Assembly (NCBI RefSeq): GCF_900465055.1
Contig: NZ_LS483250.1
Span: forward strand, 4,154,001 to 4,218,000
Length of the DNA: 64,000 bases
DNA from: Moritella yayanosii
GTDB lineage: Bacteria > Pseudomonadota > Gammaproteobacteria > Enterobacterales > Moritellaceae
Direction: 5' to 3'
Shown here: piece after piece, positions 49,841 through 57,827 of the stretch
Layout of the letters: every line of letters begins with the position of its first letter
Position numbering within the stretch: position 1 is the stretch's first letter
Position numbers and translations under genes: made by a program
Notes under the pieces: model-generated
Told to the model about the DNA's origin: nothing
Databases searched by the model: none
Seen by the model: the letters and a program-made list of their open reading frames with translations, nothing else

Positions 49841-49866
49841 AAAAGCCTCGTCAAACGAGGCTTTTC
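49841..49866 (-). terminator. Rho-independent terminator of yccA
   Basis: AAAAGCCTCG and CGAGGCTTTT with loop TCAAA; T-rich on the minus strand side (TTTTTTATTTTCCC). It lies between yccA and tusE. Confidence 0.85.
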
Positions 49867-49886
49867 ACTATTTAGCAACAACGAGA

Positions 49887-50549
49887 TTAGTCGTCGCTAC
49901 TCATAATACCTAAGATTTGTAATAAGCTAACAAAAATATTATACAGAGATAGGAAGATGGTTACCGTCGCTGAGATGTAGCTTGTTTCACCACCATGAAT
50001 GATTGAACTTGTTTGCATCAAGATTGCAGCAGATGAAAACAGAATGAACATGGCACTGATTGCGAGGCTAAGCGCTGGGATTTGTAAGAAGATGTTACCA
50101 ATCATAGCCACGATAAGTACCACAAAACCTGCCATCATCATGCCATTAAGGAAAGACATATCCTTCTTTGTTGTTAGCACATATGCAGACAGAGCAAAGA
50201 ACGTAAATGCAGTACCAGCAAATGCCATTACCACAATGTCACCCATACCTGCACCTAAGTATCGGTTAATTAATGGGCCTATGGTATAACCTAAGAAACC
50301 GGTGAACAAGAATACAAATAGAATACCCATTGAATTGTTACGGTTTTTTTCTGTTAGGTACATTAAACCATACACACCGACTAAGGTAATGATGAAACCT
50401 GGAGACGGTAAATTTAATGTAACCACTGCACCAGCAACTAACGCTGAAAATGCCAGTGTCATCGCTAATAACATATAGGTATTTTTAAGTACCTTATTCG
50501 TCGCGAGTACGCTTGTTTGCGACTGAGTCTGAATCGTACGTTGTTGCAT
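49887..50549 (-). CDS. yccA: Bax inhibitor-1 family membrane protein YccA
   Basis: 220 residues with seven membrane segments. It is a member of the BI-1/YccA family; E. coli YccA is a substrate and modulator of the FtsH protease and protects SecY when translocons jam. Recognisable: VLATNKVLKNTYMLLAMTL at the N-terminus, FTGFLGYTIGPLINRYL, and the C-terminal LSLYNIFVSLLQILGI with acidic tail SSDD. The start at 50549 is typical for the family. Confidence 0.92.
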   Translation of the reverse strand: MQQRTIQTQSQTSVLATNKVLKNTYMLLAMTLAFSALVAGAVVTLNLPSPGFIITLVGVYGLMYLTEKNRNNSMGILFVFLFTGFLGYTIGPLINRYLGAGMGDIVVMAFAGTAFTFFALSAYVLTTKKDMSFLNGMMMAGFVVLIVAMIGNIFLQIPALSLAISAMFILFSSAAILMQTSSIIHGGETSYISATVTIFLSLYNIFVSLLQILGIMSSDD

Positions 50550-50698
50550 TGTGTCTTTTCCTTAGTAATAAACACTGCCAGTTAGAGTCTTAGTATACGC
50601 TAAAGTTCCGACATAATATGACGATATTGTTAATTTATAGCCAAATAAGTTAAAAACAAGCCTTTTGACTTGAAAACGTGATTAATTCGGTAAAACAC

Positions 50699-50726
50699 TT
50701 TATCTTTTTTTTAAACTCTGTATTAT
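50699..50726 (+). promoter_or_regulatory. Probable promoter of tRNA-Ser
   Basis: A good -10 box TATTAT at 50721-50726 with a weak -35 (TTTATC, 50699-50704) 16 bp upstream. A GC-containing discriminator follows, and the tRNA begins at 50742. Confidence 0.45.
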
Positions 50727-50741
50727 ACGCTCCATTGCTGC

Positions 50742-50832
50742 GGAGGGGTGGCAGAGTGGCCGAATGCACTGGTCTTGAAAACCAGCAGGGGTTAATAGCT
50801 CCTCGAGAGTTCAAATCTCTCCTCCTCCGCCA
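50742..50832 (+). tRNA. tRNA-Ser(TGA)
   Basis: 91 bases including the encoded CCA. The acceptor stem GGAGGGG pairs with CTCCTCC. The anticodon stem CTGGT/ACCAG frames TTGAAA with anticodon TGA. The long variable arm is present, as expected for a class II serine tRNA, and the T-loop reads GTTCAAATC. Confidence 0.97.
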
Positions 50833-50933
50833 TCTATATAGAGAAGGCGTTATCTGAAAGATAGCGCCTTTTTGCTATCTGGCATTCCTTAATCTACCTA
50901 ATCTATTCAGTTTATCTACTCATCCAATCTGTT

Positions 50934-51095
50934 TTATACAGTACCTTCAAGTAGTGCGGCACGTTGTGCGTTCCATAATTTTCGTTGTTCGTAGTAATAA
51001 TCCCAAACGCAAGGGCAGCAAGCGCCACCGCCACAACAATCATCATCTGCGGGTGGGTAGGGCTTTTCAATTAGCTGTGGTTGCGATTTTTCCAT
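50934..51095 (-). CDS. Small cysteine-rich oxidoreductase-like domain protein
   Basis: 53 residues from the ATG at 51095, with an AAAAGGA ribosome site; ten more residues are open upstream. The signature CCGGGACCPCVWDYYYEQ matches the oxidoreductase-like domain (PF09791). This small family, also found at the N-termini of some eukaryotic proteins, may bind metal through its five cysteines. Function unknown. Confidence 0.8.
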   Translation of the reverse strand: MEKSQPQLIEKPYPPADDDCCGGGACCPCVWDYYYEQRKLWNAQRAALLEGTV

Positions 51096-51466
51096 TGATT
51101 TATCCTTTTCGCTAGCGATAGACAAAATGTAACATATTTTTTAATGACACAGATCAAATCAGTGGTGGTTAATTAATAATCTGCTGTATTATCAATTATA
51201 AAAATATGTATGTCGTTTATATATCTATATACATAGCTTGATATGTCAAATTTTTAGTAATGATGGTTATTTTGCTAACTGCACCGCATTTTAGCTTTAA
51301 AGTAATATAGATATTAAATTATTGATATATAATGCCATATTATTATTGGGTATAAATATATTAGCTTCCATGATTAGTTAGAGGACAAAAATAACAACCT
51401 ATTTTTGACCATCTAATGTATTATGGTTTTTAGAAATTATATGTATGTGTATGCGGAGAGATTCTT
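51096..51466. other. AT-rich region upstream of uvrY
   Basis: About 370 bp, very AT-rich, with many TATAT stretches and no ORF or stable RNA that I can support. It must contain the uvrY promoter. The uvrY ribosome site GCGGAGAG lies at 51452-51459. Confidence 0.5.
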
Positions 51467-52111
51467 TTGATTAATGTATTCCTTGTCGATGATCACGTAT
51501 TAGTCCGTACCGGTATTCGCCGAATTCTTGAAGATGTACGTGGTATTAAAGTCGTGGGTGAAGTTTCATGCGGAGAGGATGCCGTTCAGTTTTGTCGAGA
51601 AAACCAGCCAGATGTGATCTTGATGGATATGAATATGCCAGGTATTGGCGGATTAGAAGCAACACGTAAAATTTTACGAAATAATCCTGATATTAAAATT
51701 ATCGTATTAACAATACACACGGAAGCACCTTTCCCAAGTAAAGTAATGCAAGCAGGTGGGTCTGGTTATTTAACTAAAAGTGCAGCACCTGACGAAGTAT
51801 TAGGCGCTATTCGTAAAGTGCATAGTGGGCAGCGTTATATTTCGCCTGAAATTGCACAACAGATGGCATTAAGTCAATTTTCATCTGCGGACGAAAATCC
51901 TTTCCAAAACCTGTCAGAGCGTGAGTTACAAATCATGATGATGATTACGAAAGGGCAAAGAGTGGTCGATATTGCCAAACAGCTACACCTTAACTCTAAG
52001 ACAGTTAACGCTTATCGTTATCGCTTATTCAGTAAGCTTAATATTAATGGTGACGTAGAGCTGACTCACCTCGCGATCAGACACGGTATCTTAGATGCAG
52101 ATACACTATAA
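51467..52111 (+). CDS. uvrY: UvrY/GacA-type response regulator
   Basis: Response regulator partner of the BarA/GacS kinase, which drives csr small-RNA transcription. It has 214 residues. Receiver domain with phosphoacceptor Asp54 (VILMDMNMPGIGG) and the acidic pair DD8-9. LuxR/FixJ helix-turn-helix at the C-terminus (LSERELQIMMMITKGQ, LNSKTVNAYRYRLFSKL). The start is a TTG at 51467, giving MINVFLVDDH as in homologues. Linked to uvrC as in most gammaproteobacteria. Confidence 0.95.
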   Translation: MINVFLVDDHVLVRTGIRRILEDVRGIKVVGEVSCGEDAVQFCRENQPDVILMDMNMPGIGGLEATRKILRNNPDIKIIVLTIHTEAPFPSKVMQAGGSGYLTKSAAPDEVLGAIRKVHSGQRYISPEIAQQMALSQFSSADENPFQNLSERELQIMMMITKGQRVVDIAKQLHLNSKTVNAYRYRLFSKLNINGDVELTHLAIRHGILDADTL

Positions 52112-52142
52112 TTAAGTATTACGTTAATTAACATTAATTGAG

Positions 52143-52170
52143 AAAGATGTCTTCGGGCATCTTTTATTTT
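52143..52170 (+). terminator. TTCG-tetraloop hairpin between uvrY and uvrC
   Basis: AAAGATGTC (from 52144) pairs with GGCATCTTT around a TTCG tetraloop, followed by TATTTT. It looks like an intrinsic terminator or attenuator and ends directly at the uvrC ATG (52171). Confidence 0.65.
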
Positions 52171-54024
52171 ATGCCTGAAAAAGAACAATTCAATCATCAA
52201 GATTTCTTAAAAACGGTCTCACACCAACCTGGTGTTTATCGAATGTATGACCATAAAGACGTGGTTATTTATATCGGCAAAGCCAAAGATCTGCATAAAC
52301 GCCTAACCAGTTATTTTCGAAAAACCGTCGATCGTGAAAAAACCCGGGTACTGGTTACGCATATTACCAATATTGATGTCACGGTAACGCACTCAGAAAC
52401 AGAAGCGCTGGTACTTGAACATACCTATATTAAGCGTTATCAGCCGCGTTATAACGTTTCGCTGCGGGATGATAAGTCTTATCCTTACATTCTGATCACT
52501 GCTCACAAGCATCCACAGCTAACTTCTATTCGCAGCAAGAATAAGCGCAAAGGGCAATATTTTGGTCCCTATCCAAGCGGCAGTGCAGTGCGAGAAAGTC
52601 TGCATTTAATGCAAAAGCTATTTCCTGTACGTCAGTGTGAGGATAGCTATTATCAAAATCGTTCGCGACCGTGTTTACAATTCCAGCTCAAGCGTTGTTT
52701 AGGGCCCTGTGTGGAAATGGATAATCCTGAGGAATACAACCAGCAGGTTGACCTTGCTGCATTATTTTTGAAAGGTAAAAATATCGACGTCATTAATGAA
52801 TTAGTGATGAAGATGGGAAATGCCAGTCAGCAGTTGGATTTTGAAGCTGCCGCACGTTATCGCGACCAGATCCAAGCATTAAGAACTATCCAAGAGCAGC
52901 AATACGTAACGTCTGATTTAGGTGAGATGGACGTCATTGGTTTTGCCTATAAAAATGGTATCGCCTGTGTGCATTTATTATTTGTACGGTCAGGTAAAGT
53001 ATTTGGCAGCCGCAGTTATTTCCCTAAAGTACCCGCTGATACTGATATTAGCGAAGTGATCCAAGCCTTTTTATTACAGTATTACCTGAATAAAGACACA
53101 CAGCAGGCCATCCCTAAAGAAGTGTTGCTAACTGAGTTACCAGAAGATAATGACCTGATTGAATCGAGTTTAAGCCAGCTGGCAGGGCGTAAAATAAAGC
53201 TGATGAGTCCTAAACGTGGTGACCGGCATAAATTTTTAAGGTTGGCGCTTACTAATGCGGAAACCGCACTAACAACTAAGTTAGCCACTAAAAGTACCGT
53301 GCTAAATCGTTTCAAAGCATTAGAAAAAGTATTGAAGTTTGATGGCAAGATCCAGCGTATGGAATGTTTTGATATTAGTCATACGGGTGGCGAGCAAACC
53401 GTGGCATCTTGCGTGGTGTTTAATCGTGATGGACCCAATAAAACCGATTACCGACACTATAATATCAGTGGCATTACCGGTGGCGATGATTATGCCGCCA
53501 TGGCTCAGGTATTGGACCGCCGCTTTAAGAAAATCACTGACGTTGACAAAATACCGGATATTTTATTTATTGATGGTGGTAAAGGTCAAATGACCCAGGC
53601 GGAACGAGTGCTCACTCAATACGCGGATAATTTTGTGATTAAGCGACCACTAATCATTGGTATTGCTAAAGGCGTGACGCGTAAAGCGGGTTTAGAGACA
53701 TTAATCTTATCGGGGGCGTTAGATAACGTACCTGATATCGAATTTTATTTACCCAGTGATTCGCCCGCATTGCATCTAATACAACATATTCGTGATGAAT
53801 CCCATCGCTTTGCCATTACCGGACATCGTGCGCGCCGCAATAAAGTCAAACGCACTAGTGGGTTAGAAAATATTTCAGGGGTTGGGCCGAAACGTCGTCA
53901 AGTATTACTCAAATATATGGGTGGCTTACAGCAATTACGTCGTGCAAGTAGGGAAGAAATTGCAAAAGTACCAGGTATAAGTATTGATTTAGCAGAAAAA
54001 ATTTATGATTCGTTGCATCAATAA
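52171..54024 (+). CDS. uvrC: Excinuclease ABC subunit C (UvrC)
   Basis: Nuclease subunit that makes the 3' and 5' cuts in nucleotide excision repair. About 617 residues. N-terminal GIY-YIG domain ([20 protein letters not shown]), UVR motif binding UvrB ([17 protein letters not shown]), RNase H-like nuclease ([35 protein letters not shown]) and C-terminal helix-hairpin-helix pair ([17 protein letters not shown]). The ATG at 52171 matches the family start but has no Shine-Dalgarno. An ATG at 52147 in the same frame is inside the hairpin. Confidence 0.95.
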   Translation: MPEKEQFNHQDFLKTVSHQPGVYRMYDHKDVVIYIGKAKDLHKRLTSYFRKTVDREKTRVLVTHITNIDVTVTHSETEALVLEHTYIKRYQPRYNVSLRDDKSYPYILITAHKHPQLTSIRSKNKRKGQYFGPYPSGSAVRESLHLMQKLFPVRQCEDSYYQNRSRPCLQFQLKRCLGPCVEMDNPEEYNQQVDLAALFLKGKNIDVINELVMKMGNASQQLDFEAAARYRDQIQALRTIQEQQYVTSDLGEMDVIGFAYKNGIACVHLLFVRSGKVFGSRSYFPKVPADTDISEVIQAFLLQYYLNKDTQQAIPKEVLLTELPEDNDLIESSLSQLAGRKIKLMSPKRGDRHKFLRLALTNAETALTTKLATKSTVLNRFKALEKVLKFDGKIQRMECFDISHTGGEQTVASCVVFNRDGPNKTDYRHYNISGITGGDDYAAMAQVLDRRFKKITDVDKIPDILFIDGGKGQMTQAERVLTQYADNFVIKRPLIIGIAKGVTRKAGLETLILSGALDNVPDIEFYLPSDSPALHLIQHIRDESHRFAITGHRARRNKVKRTSGLENISGVGPKRRQVLLKYMGGLQQLRRASREEIAKVPGISIDLAEKIYDSLHQ

Positions 54025-54064
54025 GCAAGATATAGGACTATAGAGGGGTTTAAATTTCAAAAGC

Positions 54065-54652
54065 ATGAGAATAATGAAAAACATACCCAATATTTTAACT
54101 TTGTTTCGCGTGATTTTAATTCCTTTTTTTGTTCTCGCGTTTTATTTACCAATTGAAAATTCATTTTATATTGCAGCTTCGATCTTCTTTATCGCTGGCG
54201 TAACAGATTACCTTGATGGTTATATAGCAAGACGTTGGAATGTATCAAGCAAGCTGGGCGCATTCCTTGACCCTGTCGCCGATAAAATCATGGTAATCAC
54301 GGCGTTAGTGATGGTTGTCGGTGATCACGACCGTATCGCTGCAACAGTTGGTGAGCACAGTGCATTATGGATCATGATCCCTACGCTTATTATGATTGGC
54401 CGTGAACTGGCTATTTCAGGTTTACGTGAATGGATGGCTGATCTGGGTAAACGTGCAAACGTTGCGGTGGGTAATGCCGGGAAGTGGAAAACCAGTTTGC
54501 AAATGTTGGCGCTAGGCGGTTTCATTTGGCAACAAGGTCCTTGGATGGTTTACCTTGCTTATCTCGTGTTCTATGCGGCGATGGTATTAACCGTTGTTTC
54601 TATGCTGCAGTATTTTGCTGCGGCGTGGGGCGAGCTAACTAGCGAAGATTAA
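54065..54652 (+). CDS. pgsA: Phosphatidylglycerophosphate synthase PgsA
   Basis: Makes phosphatidylglycerophosphate from CDP-diacylglycerol and glycerol-3-phosphate at the inner membrane. It has 195 residues. The CDP-alcohol phosphotransferase signature is complete: D..DG..AR then G...D...D in DYLDGYIARRWN and GAFLDPVAD. About five membrane segments. Starts near IPNILTLFRVILIP. The true start may be the ATG at 54074. It follows uvrC by 40 bp, the uvrY-uvrC-pgsA order known from other gammaproteobacteria. Confidence 0.94.
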   Translation: MRIMKNIPNILTLFRVILIPFFVLAFYLPIENSFYIAASIFFIAGVTDYLDGYIARRWNVSSKLGAFLDPVADKIMVITALVMVVGDHDRIAATVGEHSALWIMIPTLIMIGRELAISGLREWMADLGKRANVAVGNAGKWKTSLQMLALGGFIWQQGPWMVYLAYLVFYAAMVLTVVSMLQYFAAAWGELTSED

Positions 54653-54787
54653 AGCGTCAGTTCTAACGACAATTGAGGTTATGGTTAGAACATGTCGTTA
54701 ACATGGTATTATTTAACCCTTTTTAGCTAAAATACACACTGCTTAGGTTGAAACGTAAGCGTTTTTATTAGTGCTGATAAAAGGGTG

Positions 54788-54815
54788 TTGACTCTCTCTT
54801 TTAGGTCTGTAGAAT
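54788..54815 (+). promoter_or_regulatory. Promoter of the tRNA-Leu/Cys cluster
   Basis: -35 TTGACT (54788-54793), 16-bp spacer, -10 TAGAAT (54810-54815), followed by a GC-rich discriminator GCGTC, typical of stable-RNA promoters. The first tRNA begins 64 bp later. Confidence 0.7.
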
Positions 54816-54879
54816 GCGTCAGCACATAGAGCCTATAGCGATTTAACTAAAATAGCTTAGATGACATGCAAAAGAAATT

Positions 54880-54965
54880 GCCCGAGTGGTGAAATCGGTA
54901 GACACAAGGGATTTAAAATCCCTCGCTTAATAGGCGTGCCAGTTCAATTCTGGCCTCGGGCACCA
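54880..54965 (+). tRNA. tRNA-Leu(TAA), copy 1
   Basis: 86 bases with encoded CCA. Acceptor GCCCGAG/CTCGGGC, anticodon TAA in a loop between GGGAT and ATCCC, long variable arm. The T-stem reads CCAG/CTGG, whereas all other copies in the window have CCGG/CCGG, a compensatory pair change. Confidence 0.97.
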
Positions 54966-55016
54966 ATTTCTTTTTGTTAGATATAACATTAAACATATAC
55001 TTTAAATGTAAAATAT

Positions 55017-55090
55017 GGCGGGTTGGCAGAGTGGCTATGCAGCGGATTGCAAATCCGTGGACCTCGATTCGACTTCGGGACCCGCCTCCA
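55017..55090 (+). tRNA. tRNA-Cys(GCA), copy 1
   Basis: 74 bases with encoded CCA. Acceptor GGCGGGT/ACCCGCC, anticodon GCA between GGATT and AATCC, discriminator T. Confidence 0.97.
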
Positions 55091-55183
55091 TGATTTAGCT
55101 TGTAAGAGCAAGTTTATTGGTTCTGCACTGGAATGGATAAACTATAAATGTTTAGCGATAAGCGTTTATAAAAAGAATTCAGT

Positions 55184-55269
55184 GCCCGAGTGGTGAAATC
55201 GGTAGACACAAGGGATTTAAAATCCCTCGCTTAATAGGCGTGCCGGTTCAATTCCGGCCTCGGGCACCA
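55184..55269 (+). tRNA. tRNA-Leu(TAA), copy 2
   Basis: 86 bases with encoded CCA, anticodon TAA, long variable arm. The T-stem has the CCGG form, unlike copy 1. Confidence 0.97.
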
Positions 55270-55351
55270 ACTAATACTAGCAATAGTATATCCAGCTAAG
55301 ATGTAAAATTAGCACCCTGTATTAGCAGCTAAAGTTGTGATGGCAGGATTT

Positions 55352-55425
55352 GGCGGGTTGGCAGAGTGGCTATGCAGCGGATTGCAAATCCGTGGACCTC
55401 GATTCGACTTCGGGACCCGCCTCCA
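55352..55425 (+). tRNA. tRNA-Cys(GCA), copy 2
   Basis: 74 bases, identical to copy 1, second unit of the tandem array. Confidence 0.97.
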
Positions 55426-55518
55426 TGATTTAGCTTGTAAGAGCAAGTTTATTGGTTCTGCACTGGAATGGATAAACTATAAATGTTTAGCGATAAGCGT
55501 TTATAAAAAGAATTCAGT

Positions 55519-55604
55519 GCCCGAGTGGTGAAATCGGTAGACACAAGGGATTTAAAATCCCTCGCTTAATAGGCGTGCCGGTTCAATTCCGGCCTCGGGC
55601 ACCA
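55519..55604 (+). tRNA. tRNA-Leu(TAA), copy 3
   Basis: 86 bases, identical to copy 2, second unit of the tandem array. Confidence 0.97.
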
Positions 55605-55686
55605 ACTAATACTAGCAATAGTATATCCAGCTAAGATGTAAAATTAGCACCCTGTATTAGCAGCTAAAGTTGTGATGGCAGGATTT

Positions 55687-55760
55687 GGCGGGTTGGCAGA
55701 GTGGCTATGCAGCGGATTGCAAATCCGTGGACCTCGATTCGACTTCGGGACCCGCCTCCA
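55687..55760 (+). tRNA. tRNA-Cys(GCA), copy 3
   Basis: 74 bases, identical to the other two copies; start of the third, imperfect unit. Confidence 0.97.
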
Positions 55761-55827
55761 TGATTTCAGCTTGAAAGAGCGAGTTTGTTAGTTCTGCACT
55801 GGAACGGATAAACTATAATAATTCAGT

Positions 55828-55913
55828 GCCCGAGTGGTGAAATCGGTAGACACAAGGGATTTAAAATCCCTCGCTTAATAGGCGTGCCGGTTCAATTCCG
55901 GCCTCGGGCACCA
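55828..55913 (+). tRNA. tRNA-Leu(TAA), copy 4
   Basis: 86 bases, identical to copies 2 and 3. Its 5' spacer is 26 bp shorter than in the other units. A terminator follows. Confidence 0.97.
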
Positions 55914-55925
55914 AGCTTTATAAAA

Positions 55926-55951
55926 AGACCAGCTGATAGCTGGTTTTTTTA
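55926..55951 (+). terminator. Terminator of the tRNA cluster
   Basis: ACCAGCT and AGCTGGT form a short stem around a small loop, followed by TTTTTTT. It ends the tRNA operon after copy 4. Confidence 0.82.
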
Positions 55952-56129
55952 TGTCTAAAATTTAGCCGCTCTTATTATCCCTACATGATGCTCTCAGTTT
56001 GTACCGCGCGAGTATTGATGATTATGTTACTGCCGACTATGCTTAATTATTACATTTTCATTTAGCCAATAGCGGTAGTTTCACTGCTGTTATGGTCTAT
56101 CTGGGTTAATATTCGGGAGAGATTAAGAC

Positions 56130-57488
56130 ATGAAACCTTGTTATTACATACATTTAATACTGTTATGTACATTGCTTAGTCCTTTCTCTAGCGCAGCGCC
56201 GTATGAAGCAACAGCCGATGAAAACACGTTTGTTATTGCTAATACATTTTCCAATACTCGTTGGGAAGATAAAGCCCTTTCCGATGATGTGTATGATGAT
56301 CCCTACCAAATATCTTTGTTTTCGACACCCCATGGTGAGGATGGTGAACGGCTATGGTCGCAAACAAAATCGGTTGCCTGGTATGGTGTTGGTGTTGCAG
56401 GTTTTCTGGCTTTGCTGCCAACTGATATCACTAACTGGGAAACGAGCGATGAGCGCCTCATTGAAAAATGGTGGGAGAATGTGAGGCAAGGACCCGTTTG
56501 GGATCGGGATGCATGGTATATCAATTACATTGGTCACCCTTATTTTGGTGGCGTATATTACCAGTCGGCACGTAAATCGGGCTACCGACAGTGGGATGCC
56601 TTTATTTATTCTGCTTTGATGTCCACTTTTTATTGGGAATATGGGATAGAGGCTTTCGCCGAAGTACCTGCACTGCAAGATTTGGTTGTTACACCTGTTC
56701 TCGGTTGGGTCTACGGTGAGTGGGCATTTAACCAGGAACGTGAAATTATCCTCGGGGGGGGAACGGTGTGGGGTTCAGCTGCACTCGGTAATACCGCGTT
56801 GTTTTTTCTCGATCCTGTGGACAGTATTGGCCGTGGCATTAACCAGTTGGTTGGTAAGCAGGTGGTTATAGCTGGCACTGGCTATGTGGGCATTAAGGAA
56901 GTGAGCTTACCGAATGGCAGTTCGGAAACCCAGGTTAAAATTAATCTGAGGTATGCGATGGGCAACGGTAAAGGCAATTCGACCAAGGCGCGTAGCGATA
57001 TGTATCATTCTGCAGACATTGAAGACCCAGTCGATTTTGGTATTGTTGGTTTTTCTGTGGGTAGCGCTTATCTTAATTTGGATGAGTCTTGGGGTCTTGA
57101 AAACAGCTGGGCACCTACGTTCAGCCTCGGCCTATACTTTACTCCCCAGTTTTCGTCACGGCTTAGTTATAGTCGTGGTGAGATGAAAGAAAAAACCAGC
57201 GCCGAGCGAGTGGTCTATGAGAGTTATAGTGTTGATCTGCAGTATTATTTCAATGCGGATCATGATTTTCGTCCTTATGTCAGCGCCGGATTTGGAGAAG
57301 CGTTGAAAGATCAGGATCGAGATATCAAAACCGCGCAGGTTAACGCTGGCTTTGGCGTGTACTACAAATTGGATCGCAATTGGGCGCTACAACTTGCCTG
57401 GCACCATTATTATGCTACCAAGTTCTCAGCAAATGACGATCTAGCCAGTGGGCAACTCATTTACCGTTTTGGTAATGGCGAACGTTAA
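56130..57488 (+). CDS. DUF3943 protein with C-terminal outer-membrane beta-barrel
   Basis: 452 residues with a signal peptide (ILLCTLLSPFSSAAP). Residues about 115-240 match DUF3943: YINYIGHPYFGGVYYQSARK, YWEYGIEAFAEVPALQDLV, and TPVLGWVYGEW. The last 200 residues alternate polar and apolar with a terminal aromatic (GQLIYRFGN), like a small OmpA/OmpW-type barrel (FGIVGFSVGSAYLNL, PYVSAGFGEAL). Likely an outer-membrane protein of unknown role. It sits in accessory DNA between tRNA-Leu copies 4 and 5, beside an IS. Confidence 0.78.
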   Translation: MKPCYYIHLILLCTLLSPFSSAAPYEATADENTFVIANTFSNTRWEDKALSDDVYDDPYQISLFSTPHGEDGERLWSQTKSVAWYGVGVAGFLALLPTDITNWETSDERLIEKWWENVRQGPVWDRDAWYINYIGHPYFGGVYYQSARKSGYRQWDAFIYSALMSTFYWEYGIEAFAEVPALQDLVVTPVLGWVYGEWAFNQEREIILGGGTVWGSAALGNTALFFLDPVDSIGRGINQLVGKQVVIAGTGYVGIKEVSLPNGSSETQVKINLRYAMGNGKGNSTKARSDMYHSADIEDPVDFGIVGFSVGSAYLNLDESWGLENSWAPTFSLGLYFTPQFSSRLSYSRGEMKEKTSAERVVYESYSVDLQYYFNADHDFRPYVSAGFGEALKDQDRDIKTAQVNAGFGVYYKLDRNWALQLAWHHYYATKFSANDDLASGQLIYRFGNGER

Positions 57489-57503
57489 TACTGGCTTAAC
57501 AGA

Positions 57504-57827
57504 TTCTTTAGTTTGCTAATTATTGTGAAATTACGGCTGATTTTGATACCAAAGGGTATAGGCATAATAAAAATGGTTTGGTCGAGTTAGAGGAGGCGGA
57601 TAGAGACTATGTGAATGGACTTGACCCTTATGATAGTCCATCAGATTACGTTGGTGTCGGGAATGAACCGTTTGATGGTAAGTTTACGGATAATACTAAT
57701 GTCACAGCTGCCTTTAACAATGATTGTAGCGAGATATGGGGTGCTGGGGATTGGCAGTCAGAGTCTCTCACTTCTTAACAGATGATAATGGCGATGCTGA
57801 TTTATATGGTCATAGAGAGCAGTTGGA
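57504..57827 (+). pseudogene. 5' part of a gene split by the insertion sequence
   Basis: The longest reading runs ANYCEITADFDTKGYRHNKNG, then VELEEADRDYVNGLDPYD and FNNDCSEIWGAGDWQ, and stops at 57778. A shift of frame just before gives FLTDDNGDADLYGHREQL, which continues straight into the part beyond the IS. So the gene already had a frameshift as well as the IS. No start codon with a ribosome site is obvious, and a stop lies at the 5' edge. Family not recognised with confidence. Confidence 0.7.

Larger units (their letters stand above)
55016..55770 (+). repeat. 335-bp tandem array carrying tRNA-Cys and tRNA-Leu
   Basis: Two units (55016-55350 and 55351-55685) appear identical, including both spacers. 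A third begins at 55686, stays identical to about 55770, then diverges and is 26 bp shorter before its tRNA-Leu. Each unit holds one tRNA-Cys and one tRNA-Leu. Confidence 0.93.

Noticed and set aside
55337-55531. 64-residue plus-strand ORF
   Set aside because: It reads through tRNA-Cys and tRNA-Leu genes of the tandem array; not a protein gene.
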